DNA from: Pseudomonas sp. PSKL.D1
Lineage (GTDB): Bacteria > Pseudomonadota > Gammaproteobacteria > Pseudomonadales > Pseudomonadaceae
Assembly: GCF_028898945.1 (NCBI RefSeq)
Contig: NZ_CP118607.1
Location: forward strand, 5,690,001-5,754,000
Length of the DNA stretch: 64,000 nucleotides
Reading direction: 5' to 3'
The stretch's first letter is position 1; each line of letters starts with the position of its first letter. Position numbers and translations under genes: made by a program. Shown piece by piece: positions 1 to 8,647 of the stretch. The notes below the pieces were generated by a model that did no database searches, was not told the DNA's origin, and was given only the letters and a program-made list of their open reading frames with translations.

Positions 1-1418
1 AGCAGGTAACGCAACAGGCCCAAGGCCAGGTCGTGTGCTTCTGCGGTACGCCACCACGGCAATTCGTCCAGCTGCGCCTGCTCGTCCACGAAGGGGCTGT
101 TGACCACCTGCACGGTATCGCCGCGGCCCTCGCTGAAGCCCATGGCCTGGCGCACCAGGTCATTGATGCCGGCCATTTCTTCCTTGCTCAACGGCTCGGT
201 GGTGGGGGCGCCATCCTTGAGCACGGTGCGGTAGTTGACCACCACGGCAGCTGCAAGGCGCTGTACGTTGCCAAGGCTGGACTTGACGTGCTCCACGTCG
301 CGGTCGACTTCGTAGTTGACCATGCGCTCGGTCTGCAGCGACTTGCCGGGCTCGGCGGTTGCACTGGCAGTAGCGGCATTGCCACCGGCCGGCGTTGGTG
401 CGTTGGCGCGGGTCGGGGCAGGCGTATTCGGCGGGGAGTTGGTCAGCGCGCCCGGCACACCACGGCCGGCATCGCTGCCCTGCAGCATGCGCTCGGAGGT
501 TTGCTGGCTACGTACCGCAGCGGCGCTGGTTTCCTGATTGGGGGCATAGCGTTCGGCGGTGCTCTCACGCGTCGAGAAGTCCACCTGAGCCACGACCCGG
601 GCATGCACGTTGCGGCTACCCAGCAGCGGCGCGAGGATTTCTTCAATGCGCCGCTGGTAGCTGCGCTCGATTTCGCTCACGTAATCAAGCTTGGCGTCGT
701 CGAGGCCGTCGCTGTCATGGCTGCGCGACAGCAGGCGGCCGCTCTGGTCAACCACGGTCACCCCGTCCACGGCCAGTTCCGGCACGCTGGAAGTCACCAG
801 GTGAATGATTGCACTGACCTGGCCCTGGCCCAGTTCGCGGCCGGGCTGCAGGCTCAGGGTCACCGAGGCACGGGCCGCTTCGCGATCACGGGCGAATACC
901 GAGTCCTTGGCCATTACCAGGTGGACCCGGGCATGGGCTACCGGCCCCAGGGATTCAATGGTACGCGCCAGTTCGCCTTCCAGGCCGCGCTGGTAATTGA
1001 GGTGTTCAGCGAACTGGCTGATGCCGAAGGCTTGTTTGTCCAGCAACTCAAAGCCGATGCTGCCGCCTTTGGGCAAGCCTTGTTCGGCCAGTTGCAGGCG
1101 CAAGGCGTTTTTCTGTTCGGCAGGCACCATGATGGTATGCCCGCCCTCCCCCAGCCGGTACGGTACGCCGCGCTTGTCCAGCTCGCTGATCACCTGGCCA
1201 CCGTCGGCCTCGCTCAGGTTGGAGAACAGCACGCGGTACTCCGGCTCCTGCGCCCACAGCAGCAAGGCCACCACCACGGCGACTGCAGCGGCACCCGCCA
1301 GCATGAAGGGCAATAACGGCCGCCCGCGCAGCAACGCCGTCAATGCATCCAGGGGCCGGATGGGGTTGGCGATCGGCAGGTTCTTTTTTGCGGCCTTGGC
1401 CTGGGCAGCAGTCGTCAC
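1..1418 (-). CDS. fliF: FliF flagellar MS-ring protein (3' end beyond window)
   Basis: FliF forms the inner-membrane MS ring on which the rotor and export gate assemble. The minus-strand reading frame is open from a GTG at 1418, preceded by GAGG, to the window edge, giving about 472 residues. It starts with a short cytoplasmic segment, then a hydrophobic helix (about residues 30-52, FMLAGAAAVAVVVALLLW), then the YscJ/FliF ring-building domain with YRVLFSNL and later the FliF collar region rich in Ala, Thr and Pro. The C-terminal membrane helix and FliG-binding tail lie outside the window. fliE is divergent, 249 nt away. The partner genes fliG, fliH, fliI would be expected to the left. The upstream GTG at 1424 is an alternative start. 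Confidence 0.93.
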   Translation of the reverse strand, partial: MTTAAQAKAAKKNLPIANPIRPLDALTALLRGRPLLPFMLAGAAAVAVVVALLLWAQEPEYRVLFSNLSEADGGQVISELDKRGVPYRLGEGGHTIMVPAEQKNALRLQLAEQGLPKGGSIGFELLDKQAFGISQFAEHLNYQRGLEGELARTIESLGPVAHARVHLVMAKDSVFARDREAARASVTLSLQPGRELGQGQVSAIIHLVTSSVPELAVDGVTVVDQSGRLLSRSHDSDGLDDAKLDYVSEIERSYQRRIEEILAPLLGSRNVHARVVAQVDFSTRESTAERYAPNQETSAAAVRSQQTSERMLQGSDAGRGVPGALTNSPPNTPAPTRANAPTPAGGNAATASATAEPGKSLQTERMVNYEVDRDVEHVKSSLGNVQRLAAAVVVNYRTVLKDGAPTTEPLSKEEMAGINDLVRQAMGFSEGRGDTVQVVNSPFVDEQAQLDELPWWRTAEAHDLALGLLRYL

Positions 1419-1667
1419 GAACACCTCGAAACGTGGGTTCTGGCGGTAAAGAAGGGCATTGCAGAGTCCGCTGGCAGTGGAAATCGGCCCGCAGTCCATC
1501 GGCCCAGAGGCGCGCAAGGCTTGGCGGGATTGGCTCAGCGTCATTCTGGCGAAGGCGCCCTCATGCAAAGGGCAGAAAAGCCCGCTGTTTTGCAGCCAAT
1601 TGGGCAGATATGAACTTTCACCTACTTGTTAATCTGCGCGCAGTCACCCACCACGAGCCCCAGCGCC

Positions 1668-1985
1668 ATGACCACCCAAGCCATCGCCGAAGCCCTGCAG
1701 CAGCTGAGCAGCCTTGCCGAACAGGCCCAGGGCGCCTCCACCCGCAATGCCAACCCGGCTGCGAGCGGTTTTGCGGGTGAACTGGAAAGCTCTCTGCAGC
1801 GCATCGTGCAGTTGCAGCGAACCGCCAGCACCCAGGCCAACGCGTTCCAGGCCGGCAGCAGCGAGGTGTCGCTGAGTGACGTGATGGCCGATTCGCAGAA
1901 AGCCAGCGTGGCTTTCCAGATGGGTGTACAGGTACGCAACCGGCTGCTCACGGCTTACAAAGATGTAATGGCCATGCAGGTTTGA
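1668..1985 (+). CDS. fliE: FliE flagellar hook-basal body complex protein
   Basis: FliE is the small adaptor joining the MS ring and export gate to the proximal rod. The 105-residue product has the usual FliE length and the characteristic C-terminal half with SLSDVMADSQKASVAFQMGV and RNRLLTAYKDVM. I chose ATG 1668 because it gives a family-like N-terminus; an upstream in-frame TTG at 1626 would add 14 residues of no recognisable character. It is divergent from fliF and lies 109 nt before fliD, a spacing that holds a sigma-28-like promoter, so fliE is probably a separate middle-class transcription unit. Confidence 0.93.
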   Translation: MTTQAIAEALQQLSSLAEQAQGASTRNANPAASGFAGELESSLQRIVQLQRTASTQANAFQAGSSEVSLSDVMADSQKASVAFQMGVQVRNRLLTAYKDVMAMQV

Positions 1986-2017
1986 GAGGCACGTCACACT
2001 TTTTCAGCATGCTCCGT

Positions 2018-2045
2018 TAAAGACGCAGTAACCGAATGCCGATGT
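2018..2045 (+). promoter_or_regulatory. Predicted sigma-28 (FliA) promoter of fliDST
   Basis: A TAAA box at 2018-2021 and GCCGATGT at 2038-2045 are separated by 16 nt, 50 nt upstream of the fliD ATG. This resembles the FliA consensus (TAAA, about 15 nt, GCCGATAA). The same arrangement occurs before the flagellin and motA genes of this cluster. Transcription start not mapped. Confidence 0.7.
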
Positions 2046-2094
2046 TGCGCCCAAACGCGCTCTTTCCGCCGCGCACATCAGAACGGACCCGCAC

Positions 2095-3477
2095 ATGACG
2101 ACTACCACCAGCTCCACGGCATCCATCACCAGCCTTGGCGTAGGCTCGGGCCTCGACCTGGAAAGCATTCTGGAAAGCCTGGAAGAGTCCAAGACCACCA
2201 GCCTGCTGGACCCGATCACCACCCAGGAAGAGTCTGTCGAAGCGGAAATTTCTGCATACGGCACGCTGACCAGCGCACTCGATGCGCTGCAAACAGCCGC
2301 CGAAGCCCTGGCCGATGCCAGCCTGTACGAAAGCCTGAGCACGAGTATTTCCGGCAGCGGCGTGGCGGTTTCGACCAGCAGCGATGCAGTGGCCGGCAGC
2401 TACAGCATTGAAGTGACCCAACTGGCCCAGGCCCAAAGCCTGGCCACCGACGGCATCAGCGACACCAGCAGCACCCTGGGCACCGGCACCTTGACGCTGC
2501 AGGTGGGCGACAGCGATGCGGTATCCATCACCCTCGACAGCAGCAACAACACCCTCGAAGGGCTACGCGACGCGATCAACGCCGCCGATGCGGGCGTCAC
2601 CGCTACGCTGGTAAACGACGGCAGCGATACCCCCTACCGCCTGGTGCTGACCTCGGACAGTACCGGCACCGAGTCGGAAATGACGGTCAGCTACAGCAGC
2701 AGCGACAGCAGCGACCTCGCCACCTCTCTATTCGGCAACATGACCGAAACGGTGGCCGCGCAAGACGCGGAGCTGACCATCAACGGCATTGCCATCACCA
2801 GCCAGAGCAACACCGTTGAAGAGGCCCTGCAAGGTGTCACTCTGACTTTGAGCGCCACTGGCAGCTCGCAAACACTGACCATCGAGCGCGATACCGACAC
2901 CATCCTCGATGCCATCACCAGTTTCGTCGATGCCTACAACGACTTCGTCGCCACTGTGGATGAGCTCACGGCCTACGATGCCGACGCAGGCACCGCGGGC
3001 GAGCTGCTGGGCGATTCCACCACTCGGCGCATCAGCACCGAATTGGCCAGCGACCTCTATAGCGAAATTGGCAGCGGCACGTTTACCTACCTGTCGCAAC
3101 TGGGCATCGGCCTGGAGTCGGATGGCACCCTGTCGATTGACGAAGACACGCTGCAGAGCGCCCTGGACGACAACATTGATGCGGTGTCCGAGTTCTTCAT
3201 CGGCACCGATGAAAGCTCTGGCTTCATCACCCGCATGACCGACGACCTGGACAACTACCTGGACGAAGACACTGGGCTGATTACCGCCAAGACAGACAGC
3301 CTGGACAGCAAGCTCGACCAGCTTGAAGAACGCTACGAAGAGAAGCAGGCCCTGATCGACTCCGAAATGGAGCGCTGGCGCGAAGAGTTCACCGAACTCG
3401 ACACCCTGATCTCGACGCTCAATTCCACCGCCGATTACCTCACGACCCAGTTCGAGGCGCTCAACAGTGACGACTAA
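2095..3477 (+). CDS. fliD: FliD flagellar filament cap protein
   Basis: FliD caps the growing filament and guides flagellin folding after export. The 460-residue protein has the conserved N-terminal signature ITSLGVGSGLDLESIL, a long Ser/Thr/Asp-rich middle, a FliD_C segment (LQSALDDNIDAVSEFF) and a C-terminal coiled coil ending TTQFEALN. It is strongly acidic and, apart from one Glu-rich helix, low in charge clusters. It leads the fliD-fliS-fliT unit, behind a sigma-28-like box, as in enterobacteria, where these late genes need FliA. The ATG at 2095 is the first in the frame and gives a normal N-terminus. Confidence 0.95.
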   Translation: MTTTTSSTASITSLGVGSGLDLESILESLEESKTTSLLDPITTQEESVEAEISAYGTLTSALDALQTAAEALADASLYESLSTSISGSGVAVSTSSDAVAGSYSIEVTQLAQAQSLATDGISDTSSTLGTGTLTLQVGDSDAVSITLDSSNNTLEGLRDAINAADAGVTATLVNDGSDTPYRLVLTSDSTGTESEMTVSYSSSDSSDLATSLFGNMTETVAAQDAELTINGIAITSQSNTVEEALQGVTLTLSATGSSQTLTIERDTDTILDAITSFVDAYNDFVATVDELTAYDADAGTAGELLGDSTTRRISTELASDLYSEIGSGTFTYLSQLGIGLESDGTLSIDEDTLQSALDDNIDAVSEFFIGTDESSGFITRMTDDLDNYLDEDTGLITAKTDSLDSKLDQLEERYEEKQALIDSEMERWREEFTELDTLISTLNSTADYLTTQFEALNSDD

Positions 3478-3495
3478 TGCCCAGGAGCAGGCCGG

Positions 3496-3891
3496 ATGAT
3501 TCCGTCCAAGGACATAACCGCCTATGCCAAGGTGGCGCTGGAGAGCAGCATTCTTGCCGCCTCGCCCCACCAGCGCATCACCCTGCTGTTCGAGCACTAC
3601 CAGGCCGCACTGCGCCTGGCCAGGTTACATATGCAGGCAGGCAACACGCCGGAAAAAGGCAAGGCGATTACCCGGGCGATCAATATCGTCAGCCGTGGCC
3701 TGCGTGGGTCGCTGGACCTGGAACAGGGCGGCGACATCGCCCGGCAACTTGACGATCTTTACGATTTTGTCGTGCGCCTGTTGCTGCGCGCCAACTTAGA
3801 GAACAACGAAGAATCCCTGAATGCCGCCGCAGAGCTCTTGGGCACTATTGCCTCGGCTTGGATCGCGATTGGCCCTGAAACCGAGGAATGA
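3496..3891 (+). CDS. fliS: FliS flagellin export chaperone
   Basis: FliS binds the C-terminal helix of flagellin in the cytoplasm and prevents premature polymerisation. The 131-residue, mostly helical product carries the family features: an N-terminal AYAKVALESSILAASPHQ segment, LLFEHYQAALRLA, and the helix KGKAITRAINIVSRGLRGSLD. It begins 18 nt after the fliD stop and overlaps fliT by 4 nt, so the three are probably cotranscribed and FliS and FliT translationally coupled. The likely client is the flagellin encoded at 16592-17644. Confidence 0.92.
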   Translation: MIPSKDITAYAKVALESSILAASPHQRITLLFEHYQAALRLARLHMQAGNTPEKGKAITRAINIVSRGLRGSLDLEQGGDIARQLDDLYDFVVRLLLRANLENNEESLNAAAELLGTIASAWIAIGPETEE

Positions 3892-4262
3892 CGGTAGATA
3901 TGCTGCAAGCACAAGTGATCGCTGCCTACGAAGGGCTGCTTGAGCAAGCCCGTCGCATGCTGGCATGCGCCGAAAATGCCGACTGGGACGGCATATTCGC
4001 GCTCAAATCCCAGGGCCTGATCGACGCTGCCAGCTTGCAGCGCGCCGAAAGCCAGGCAGAACTCGATGAGGCGGGGCAACTGCGAAAGCTTGAACTGATC
4101 AGCGAAATAGTTGCACTGGACACGCAAGTCAGTCGCCACCTGCATGCGCGCCAGTCGTACCTTGGAAAACTTATGCAAGTTGGCCGTCAAAAGTGTGAAC
4201 TGGATAACACTTATCGGGGCAAAGGAGAGGTGATATCACTAGGCCATCGCTTGTACCAGTAG
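3888..4262 (+). CDS. fliT: FliT-like flagellar chaperone
   Basis: FliT is a small helical chaperone for the cap protein FliD; in Salmonella it also binds FlhDC and lowers middle-gene expression. This 124-residue protein has little obvious motif content but the right size, a helical pattern (LLEQARRMLACAENADWDGIFAL) and the canonical position, overlapping fliS by 4 nt at the end of the fliDST unit. The C-terminal 20 residues lie in noticeably more AT-rich DNA than the rest. Assignment rests mostly on context and length. If the anti-FlhDC role is conserved it would act on the gene pair immediately downstream. Confidence 0.8.
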   Translation: MTVDMLQAQVIAAYEGLLEQARRMLACAENADWDGIFALKSQGLIDAASLQRAESQAELDEAGQLRKLELISEIVALDTQVSRHLHARQSYLGKLMQVGRQKCELDNTYRGKGEVISLGHRLYQ

Positions 4263-4574
4263 GTACATTCGGCCATCATGAGCTAGCTAACTAATGCAAC
4301 ATATGCGTTTCACAATTAGTGCCTTCAAGAGCACACAAGAAACCGGGAAAAGTCTGCCCCTATCTGTTATCGGGCGACATGCTTGATAGTTTAGGAAAAA
4401 TTTCTCGACGCCCCCAAACGGGGCAAAACGCACAACACGACAACCCGCCGGGAAACCGCGAGCCAGCAATGCCCACACCCAAAAGCCCTACCGCCAGGCG
4501 GGGTTTGGGGCAACTGTGTTCAACCGCGCGTTCACGGCGTGCCGGGGCTGTAGTACTTACTGAAAAAGGGGAGC
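4263..4574 (+). promoter_or_regulatory. 312-nt leader upstream of flhDC
   Basis: No coding region is supported here. The stretch is more AT-rich than its neighbours in its first half and contains a near-palindromic AGCTAGCTAACTA segment (about 4281-4293), a GC-rich dyad (CGCCCC...GGGGC, about 4408-4424) and, just before flhD, a purine-rich AAAAAGGGGAGC ribosome-binding site. In enterobacteria the flhDC leader integrates many global signals; a similar role is inferred here from its length and position only. I could not identify convincing sigma-54, Crp/Vfr or FleQ sites. Confidence 0.45.
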
Positions 4575-4913
4575 ATGGTGCCGCACACCGATACCTATCT
4601 TGCAGACATCCAGGAACTCAACCTTTCCTATCTGCTGCTGGCGCAAAACTTGTTGCGTAAAGATCGCGAAGTGGCGATGTTCCGCCTGAAACTCAACGAC
4701 AACATGGCGGACTTGCTGACCCGCCTGAGCAGCAAGCAGATGACCCAGTTGTCCAGGATCAATCAGCTGATTTGCCGCCCCACTTTCGAAGAGGCAGAAC
4801 GTATTTCCAGAGCGCTGGATAATTCCCGCGAACTGGGCATGGTCGAAATTCACACTTCTCTGCTAATGGCGGCCACCGACCGTTCAGATGGCATGCACAG
4901 TAGCGGCACCTGA
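4575..4913 (+). CDS. flhD: FlhD, flagellar master regulator subunit
   Basis: FlhD combines with FlhC in a heterohexamer that activates middle flagellar genes with sigma-70 RNA polymerase. The 112-residue sequence matches the family: [21 protein letters not shown] near the N-terminus, [16 protein letters not shown] at the centre including the Cys used for dimer linkage, and the helix-turn-helix-like C-terminal part [16 protein letters not shown]. The ATG has a strong GGGGAG site. flhC follows after 2 nt. This regulator type is normal in enterobacteria and Burkholderiales but atypical in Pseudomonas, whose primary flagellum uses FleQ; it marks the cluster as a second, probably acquired system. 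Confidence 0.95.
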   Translation: MVPHTDTYLADIQELNLSYLLLAQNLLRKDREVAMFRLKLNDNMADLLTRLSSKQMTQLSRINQLICRPTFEEAERISRALDNSRELGMVEIHTSLLMAATDRSDGMHSSGT

Positions 4914-4915
4914 CC

Positions 4916-5482
4916 ATGTCAGAGAAAAGTCTGGTCACCGAAATGCAGCAGGTGCAGTTGGCCATCGAACTGATCCAGCTGGGTGCTCGCCTGCAAGTGG
5001 TGGAGACAGAAACGTCGCTCACCCGTGGTCGGCTTATCCGCTTGTACAAGGAAGTACGCGGTGCCCCGCCGCCCAAAGGCATGCTGCCCTTTTCGACAGA
5101 CTGGTTCGTCACCTGGCTGCCGAACATTCACTCTTCGCTGTTCTACAGCATCTACCGCAGCATGCTGGAGATCGGTGGCCACCGCATCGACGCCTTCATC
5201 AAGGCATACCGGCTTTACCTGGAGCACGCCGCCGGGCCCGATGGCGAGCGGGTTCTGGGCCTGACGCGCGCCTGGACACTGGTGCGCTTTGTCGAGAATG
5301 GCATGCTTGAGCAGATCCGCTGTTCCTGCTGCACGGGCGAATTCATCACCCACACCTACTCCCCCACCCACAACTACATCTGCGGCATCTGCCAGCCACC
5401 CTCGCGCGCGGGCAAAACCTTGAAACGGCGCGACATCGACCCCGAAAACCTCGACAGCCTGCGGCCGGTAAAGCAGCGCTGA
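4916..5482 (+). CDS. flhC: FlhC, flagellar master regulator subunit
   Basis: FlhC supplies most DNA contacts of the FlhD4C2 activator. The 188-residue product has the family hallmarks: an N-terminal helical region ([34 protein letters not shown]) and a C-terminal zinc site made of CSCC around residue 138 and CGIC around residue 160, corresponding to the four-cysteine cluster of E. coli FlhC. The [13 protein letters not shown] segment is also typical. It starts 2 nt after flhD, so the subunits are coupled. The motA unit follows after 94 nt with its own sigma-28-like box. Confidence 0.95.
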   Translation: MSEKSLVTEMQQVQLAIELIQLGARLQVVETETSLTRGRLIRLYKEVRGAPPPKGMLPFSTDWFVTWLPNIHSSLFYSIYRSMLEIGGHRIDAFIKAYRLYLEHAAGPDGERVLGLTRAWTLVRFVENGMLEQIRCSCCTGEFITHTYSPTHNYICGICQPPSRAGKTLKRRDIDPENLDSLRPVKQR

Positions 5483-5514
5483 TCGAGGCTGGGCACCCGT
5501 TCGGGAAAGTTTCT

Positions 5515-5542
5515 TCAAGTCAGCCATCGTCGTTGCCGATCT
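5515..5542 (+). promoter_or_regulatory. Predicted sigma-28 (FliA) promoter of motAB
   Basis: TCAA at 5515-5518 and GCCGATCT at 5535-5542 are separated by 16 nt, 34 nt before the motA GTG. It has the same spacing and -10 core as the boxes before fliD and fliC in this cluster, supporting late-class control of the stator genes by FliA. Confidence 0.65.
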
Positions 5543-5576
5543 TCAGCGGTCATTCACTGATTCGAGGAGCGGCGAC

Positions 5577-6455
5577 GTGCTCATACTGTTAGGACTTACC
5601 GTGGCGCTGGCCTCGGCCCTGGGCGGCTTCGTGCTCTCCGGGGGTAGCCTGGGGCCGCTGTACCAACCCACCGAATTGCTGATGATCGTGGGCGCCGCGC
5701 TGGGCGCCTTCATTGCCGCCAACAACGGCAAGGCCATTCGCGCCACCTTCGGCGCGGTCTCGCGGTTCAAACGCAGCACCGGCTACGACAAAGCGTTTTA
5801 CCTCGACTTGCTGGGCATGCTTTACAACCTGTTGAGCAAGGCCAGGCGCGAGAGCCTGCTGTCGATTGAGCGGGACATCGACGACCCGCGCCAAAGCCCG
5901 GTGTTCGCCAACCACCCGCAGTTGCTCGAAGACCCGCTGGTAATGAGCTTCGTCGTCGATTACCTGCGCCTGCTCATCAGCCTGTCGCTGCCGGCCCACG
6001 AGCTGGATGAACTGATGCTGCACGAGATCGAGGAATTCGAGAACGAAGCGCACTTGCCCGCCGATGCCCTGCACAAGGTCAGCGACGGCTTGCCGGCCTT
6101 CGGCATCGTCGCGGCAGTGCTCGGGGTGGTGAAGGCCTTGAGCGCGGTCAACGTGGGGCCCGACCTGATGGGCCAGATGATCGCCCATGCACTGGTCGGT
6201 ACGTTCCTCGGCATCTACCTGGCCTACGGCGTGGTCGCCCCGCTCGCCAGCCGCATCGAACGGCAGACGGCGGAGTCCACTAAGATGCTGCACTGCCTGC
6301 GCATCACCTTGCTCACCCATGTGAAAGGCATCCCCCCGCAACTGGCCGTGGAGTTTGGCCGCAAGGCACTGCACAGCAGTGAACGGCCCAGCGCTGAAGA
6401 GCTGGAAAACCATGTGCGGGGGGGCAGCGGCCAGTCGAGCCCGGTTACGGCATGA
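5577..6455 (+). CDS. motA: MotA flagellar stator protein (proton type)
   Basis: MotA surrounds MotB to form the ion-driven stator unit. This 292-residue protein has four predicted membrane segments: two near the N-terminus (LILLGLTVALASALGGFVL and LLMIVGAALGAFIA) and two after the large cytoplasmic loop (the VAAVLGVVKAL and ALVGTFLGIYLAYG regions). The loop holds charged residues expected to contact FliG, and the LPAFGIVAAVLGVV segment is typical. The start is GTG with GAGGAG 9 nt upstream. It overlaps motB by 4 nt. Length and sequence resemble E. coli MotA more than PomA or MotC. A second, different pair lies at 17.9-19.6 kb. Confidence 0.92.
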   Translation: MLILLGLTVALASALGGFVLSGGSLGPLYQPTELLMIVGAALGAFIAANNGKAIRATFGAVSRFKRSTGYDKAFYLDLLGMLYNLLSKARRESLLSIERDIDDPRQSPVFANHPQLLEDPLVMSFVVDYLRLLISLSLPAHELDELMLHEIEEFENEAHLPADALHKVSDGLPAFGIVAAVLGVVKALSAVNVGPDLMGQMIAHALVGTFLGIYLAYGVVAPLASRIERQTAESTKMLHCLRITLLTHVKGIPPQLAVEFGRKALHSSERPSAEELENHVRGGSGQSSPVTA

Positions 6456-7297
6456 GCGAACAGCCGATCATCATCCGCCGCCGCAAGAGAGCAGGCAGAG
6501 GCCACCACGGTGGGGCCTGGAAAATTGCCTTTGCCGACTTCATGACCGCACTGATGGCGCTGTTTCTGGTGCTGTGGGTGTTGTCCAATGCCGGCAACGG
6601 CGACAAGGAAGCGATTGCCGAGTACTTCAGTACGCCGCTGCTGGTGGCCCTGAGCCACGGCGACAAGAATTCCGCCAGCACCAGCGCCATCCCCGGTGGC
6701 GGTACCGACGCCAGCAGGCCAGAGAGCGAGCTCGCGCGCAAAGCCAAGCGGCCCACGCAGCTGTCGAGTGAAGAGCGTCGGCACTTGCAAAGCCTCAAAC
6801 AGCGGCTGGAGAACGCTGTGGACCGCGACCCGAAGCTGAGCGAGCTGAAGCAACAGATTGCCATTGAGCTGAGCCCCGAGGGCCTGCGCGTGCAGTTGCT
6901 CGATACCGACAAGCGCCCGATGTTCGAGCTGGGCAGCGCGCGCGTGGCACCCTACATGAGCCAGCTTTTGCGCACATTTGCCCCGGTACTGAACGAGTTG
7001 CGCAACCAGATCCAGATCAGCGGGCACACCGACAGCCACCCCTACCCCGGCGGCGAAACCACTTATAGCAACTGGGACCTGTCCGCAGACCGCGCCAAAG
7101 CCTCGCGCCAGGAACTGGTGGCTGGCGGTCTGGACCCGGGCAAACTGTTGCGGGTGTCCGGCATGTCCGACCGCATCCGTTTCCCGGGTGCCGGGCCGTT
7201 CGATGCGGTCAACCGGCGCATCGAGATCATCGTGCTCGACAGCCAGGTGGCGCAGCGCATTCTGGCCCAGGATGAATTTGGCGAATCACCACCCTGA
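6452..7297 (+). CDS. motB: MotB flagellar stator protein
   Basis: MotB anchors the stator to peptidoglycan and carries the ion-binding aspartate. The 281-residue product has a basic N-terminus (IIIRRRKRAGRG), one membrane helix starting WKIAFADFMTALMALFLVLW in which Asp29 is the predicted ion-binding residue, a plug and linker region, and a C-terminal OmpA-like domain with SGHTDSHPY, NWDLSADRAKASRQEL and NRRIEI. The AFADFMTAL context resembles proton-type MotB, although ion choice cannot be decided by sequence alone. It overlaps motA by 4 nt. A REP palindrome pair follows its stop and separates it from flhB. Confidence 0.93.
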   Translation: MSEQPIIIRRRKRAGRGHHGGAWKIAFADFMTALMALFLVLWVLSNAGNGDKEAIAEYFSTPLLVALSHGDKNSASTSAIPGGGTDASRPESELARKAKRPTQLSSEERRHLQSLKQRLENAVDRDPKLSELKQQIAIELSPEGLRVQLLDTDKRPMFELGSARVAPYMSQLLRTFAPVLNELRNQIQISGHTDSHPYPGGETTYSNWDLSADRAKASRQELVAGGLDPGKLLRVSGMSDRIRFPGAGPFDAVNRRIEIIVLDSQVAQRILAQDEFGESPP

Positions 7298-7299
7298 CC

Positions 7300-7385
7300 T
7301 GTAGGAGCGGATTTATCCGCGATCACCGGCAAAGCCGGTGCCATGCACCGCGGCGTCTGCATCGCGGATAAATCCGCTCCTACAA
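7300..7385. repeat. Paired REP palindrome
   Basis: Two copies of a GTAGGAGCGG-TTTATCCGCGAT unit face each other in inverted orientation between motB and flhB, with a GGC-rich inner stem. This is the putida-type REP doublet. Its presence inside the flagellar cluster suggests that the island has been resident long enough to receive host repeats. Confidence 0.9.
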
Positions 7386-7477
7386 GGGGCCGGTCAATCC
7401 GTGAGATCGACAATAGCGCATCTTTCAGCTGTTTTTTCGGGGCCTAGCATCGCTTTGCTCCCATTCAAAATGGCCCC

Positions 7478-8647
7478 ATGGCCGAAACCAGCAAAGAAGA
7501 CCGGACGGAAGCCGCAACCCCCCGACGCATCGAGAAAGCCCGCGAAGAGGGGCAGGTTGCCCGCTCCCGCGAATTGAGCACATTCATCATGCTGCTGGCC
7601 GGCATCGGTGGGCTGTGGGCGATGGGCGGGCGGCTTTATGACCACCTCGGCAGCATTCTGGAAAGGGGGCTGTTGTTCGACCGTGCCCAGCTGTTCGACA
7701 CCACGCTCATGCTTACCACCCTCGCGTCCCTGAGCAGTGCGGCATTGCTGGCCCTCGTCCCCTTCTTCACGCTGATGGTAGTGGCGGCCCTTGCAGCACC
7801 AACGCTGCTTGGCGGGCTGGTCATTACCCTGGCAGCTGCAGCGCCACGCTTCTCGCGCCTGAACCCGATAAGCGGCCTTGGGCGCCTGTTCTCCGTGCAG
7901 GTGCTGGTGGAACTTGGCAAAGCAGTCGCCAAGGCCACACTGATCGGCGTGGTGCTGTACCTCTTCATGCACGCCCATATCGGCCAACTGCTCGGCCTGC
8001 CGAAACTGCCACCGCAGCAGGCGCTGGTCACGCTGATGGCACTGACAGCCAAGGCCTGCCTGATGTGCACCGCCGTGATGATCGTCGTGGTCGGCATCGA
8101 CACGCCCTACCAGTTATGGACTTACGCAAAGAACCTGCGCATGTCCAAGGAAGAAATCCGCCAGGAGCACAAGAACTCCGACGGCGACCCGCACTTGAAG
8201 GCACGTATCCGCCGCCTGCAGCAAACCCGTGCGCGCAGGCGCATGATGAGCAAAGTGCCCAAGGCTGACGTGGTAGTGACCAACCCCAGCCACTTCGCCG
8301 TTGCCCTGAGCTACCGCAAGGAAAAGGACGGTGCCCCGCGGGTAGTCGCCAAGGGTGCCGATGCCGTGGCGCTGCGCATCCGCGAAATCGCCGCAGAACA
8401 CCGGCTACCCATTCTTGAGGCCCCACCGCTGGCCCGCGCGCTGTACTTCCACGTGGACCTCGACCGGCAAATCCCCACCGAACTCTACACCGTCGTCGCC
8501 GAGGTGGTGGCCTGGGCCATCCGCCTCAAGCGCGTCGCCGTACACGGCGGCCCCGTACCGCCGATGCCAGCCAACCTGAACGTCCCCGAGGGCATGGACC
8601 AGCCCGGACGCAAACGCCCCACACCCGAGGACCCACAGACCCCATGA
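7478..8647 (+). CDS. flhB: FlhB flagellar export gate and specificity switch protein
   Basis: FlhB sits by the FliPQR channel and its cytoplasmic domain switches export from rod/hook to filament substrates after autocleavage. The 389-residue product shows the N-terminal signature DRTEAATPRRIEKAREEGQV, four hydrophobic segments between about residues 33 and 208, and the cleavage region. The usual NPTH is NPSH here (residues 269-272, the same numbering as Salmonella), with Asn and Pro kept, so cleavage is still expected. The C-terminus is long and Pro-rich. It overlaps flhA by 4 nt. Confidence 0.94.
   Translation: MAETSKEDRTEAATPRRIEKAREEGQVARSRELSTFIMLLAGIGGLWAMGGRLYDHLGSILERGLLFDRAQLFDTTLMLTTLASLSSAALLALVPFFTLMVVAALAAPTLLGGLVITLAAAAPRFSRLNPISGLGRLFSVQVLVELGKAVAKATLIGVVLYLFMHAHIGQLLGLPKLPPQQALVTLMALTAKACLMCTAVMIVVVGIDTPYQLWTYAKNLRMSKEEIRQEHKNSDGDPHLKARIRRLQQTRARRRMMSKVPKADVVVTNPSHFAVALSYRKEKDGAPRVVAKGADAVALRIREIAAEHRLPILEAPPLARALYFHVDLDRQIPTELYTVVAEVVAWAIRLKRVAVHGGPVPPMPANLNVPEGMDQPGRKRPTPEDPQTP

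Noticed and set aside
33..1316. Long open frame on the plus strand opposite fliF
   Set aside because: It is the antisense shadow of fliF; its composition is poor and the minus frame matches FliF throughout.
1986..2094. Sigma-54 (GG-N10-GC) promoter in front of fliD
   Set aside because: No good TGGCAC-TTGC pair; the sigma-28-like box explains this gap better.
4501..4560. Crp/Vfr-like TGTGT...TCAC site before flhD
   Set aside because: The spacing between half-sites (about 12 nt) is wrong for Crp or Vfr and the halves are weak.
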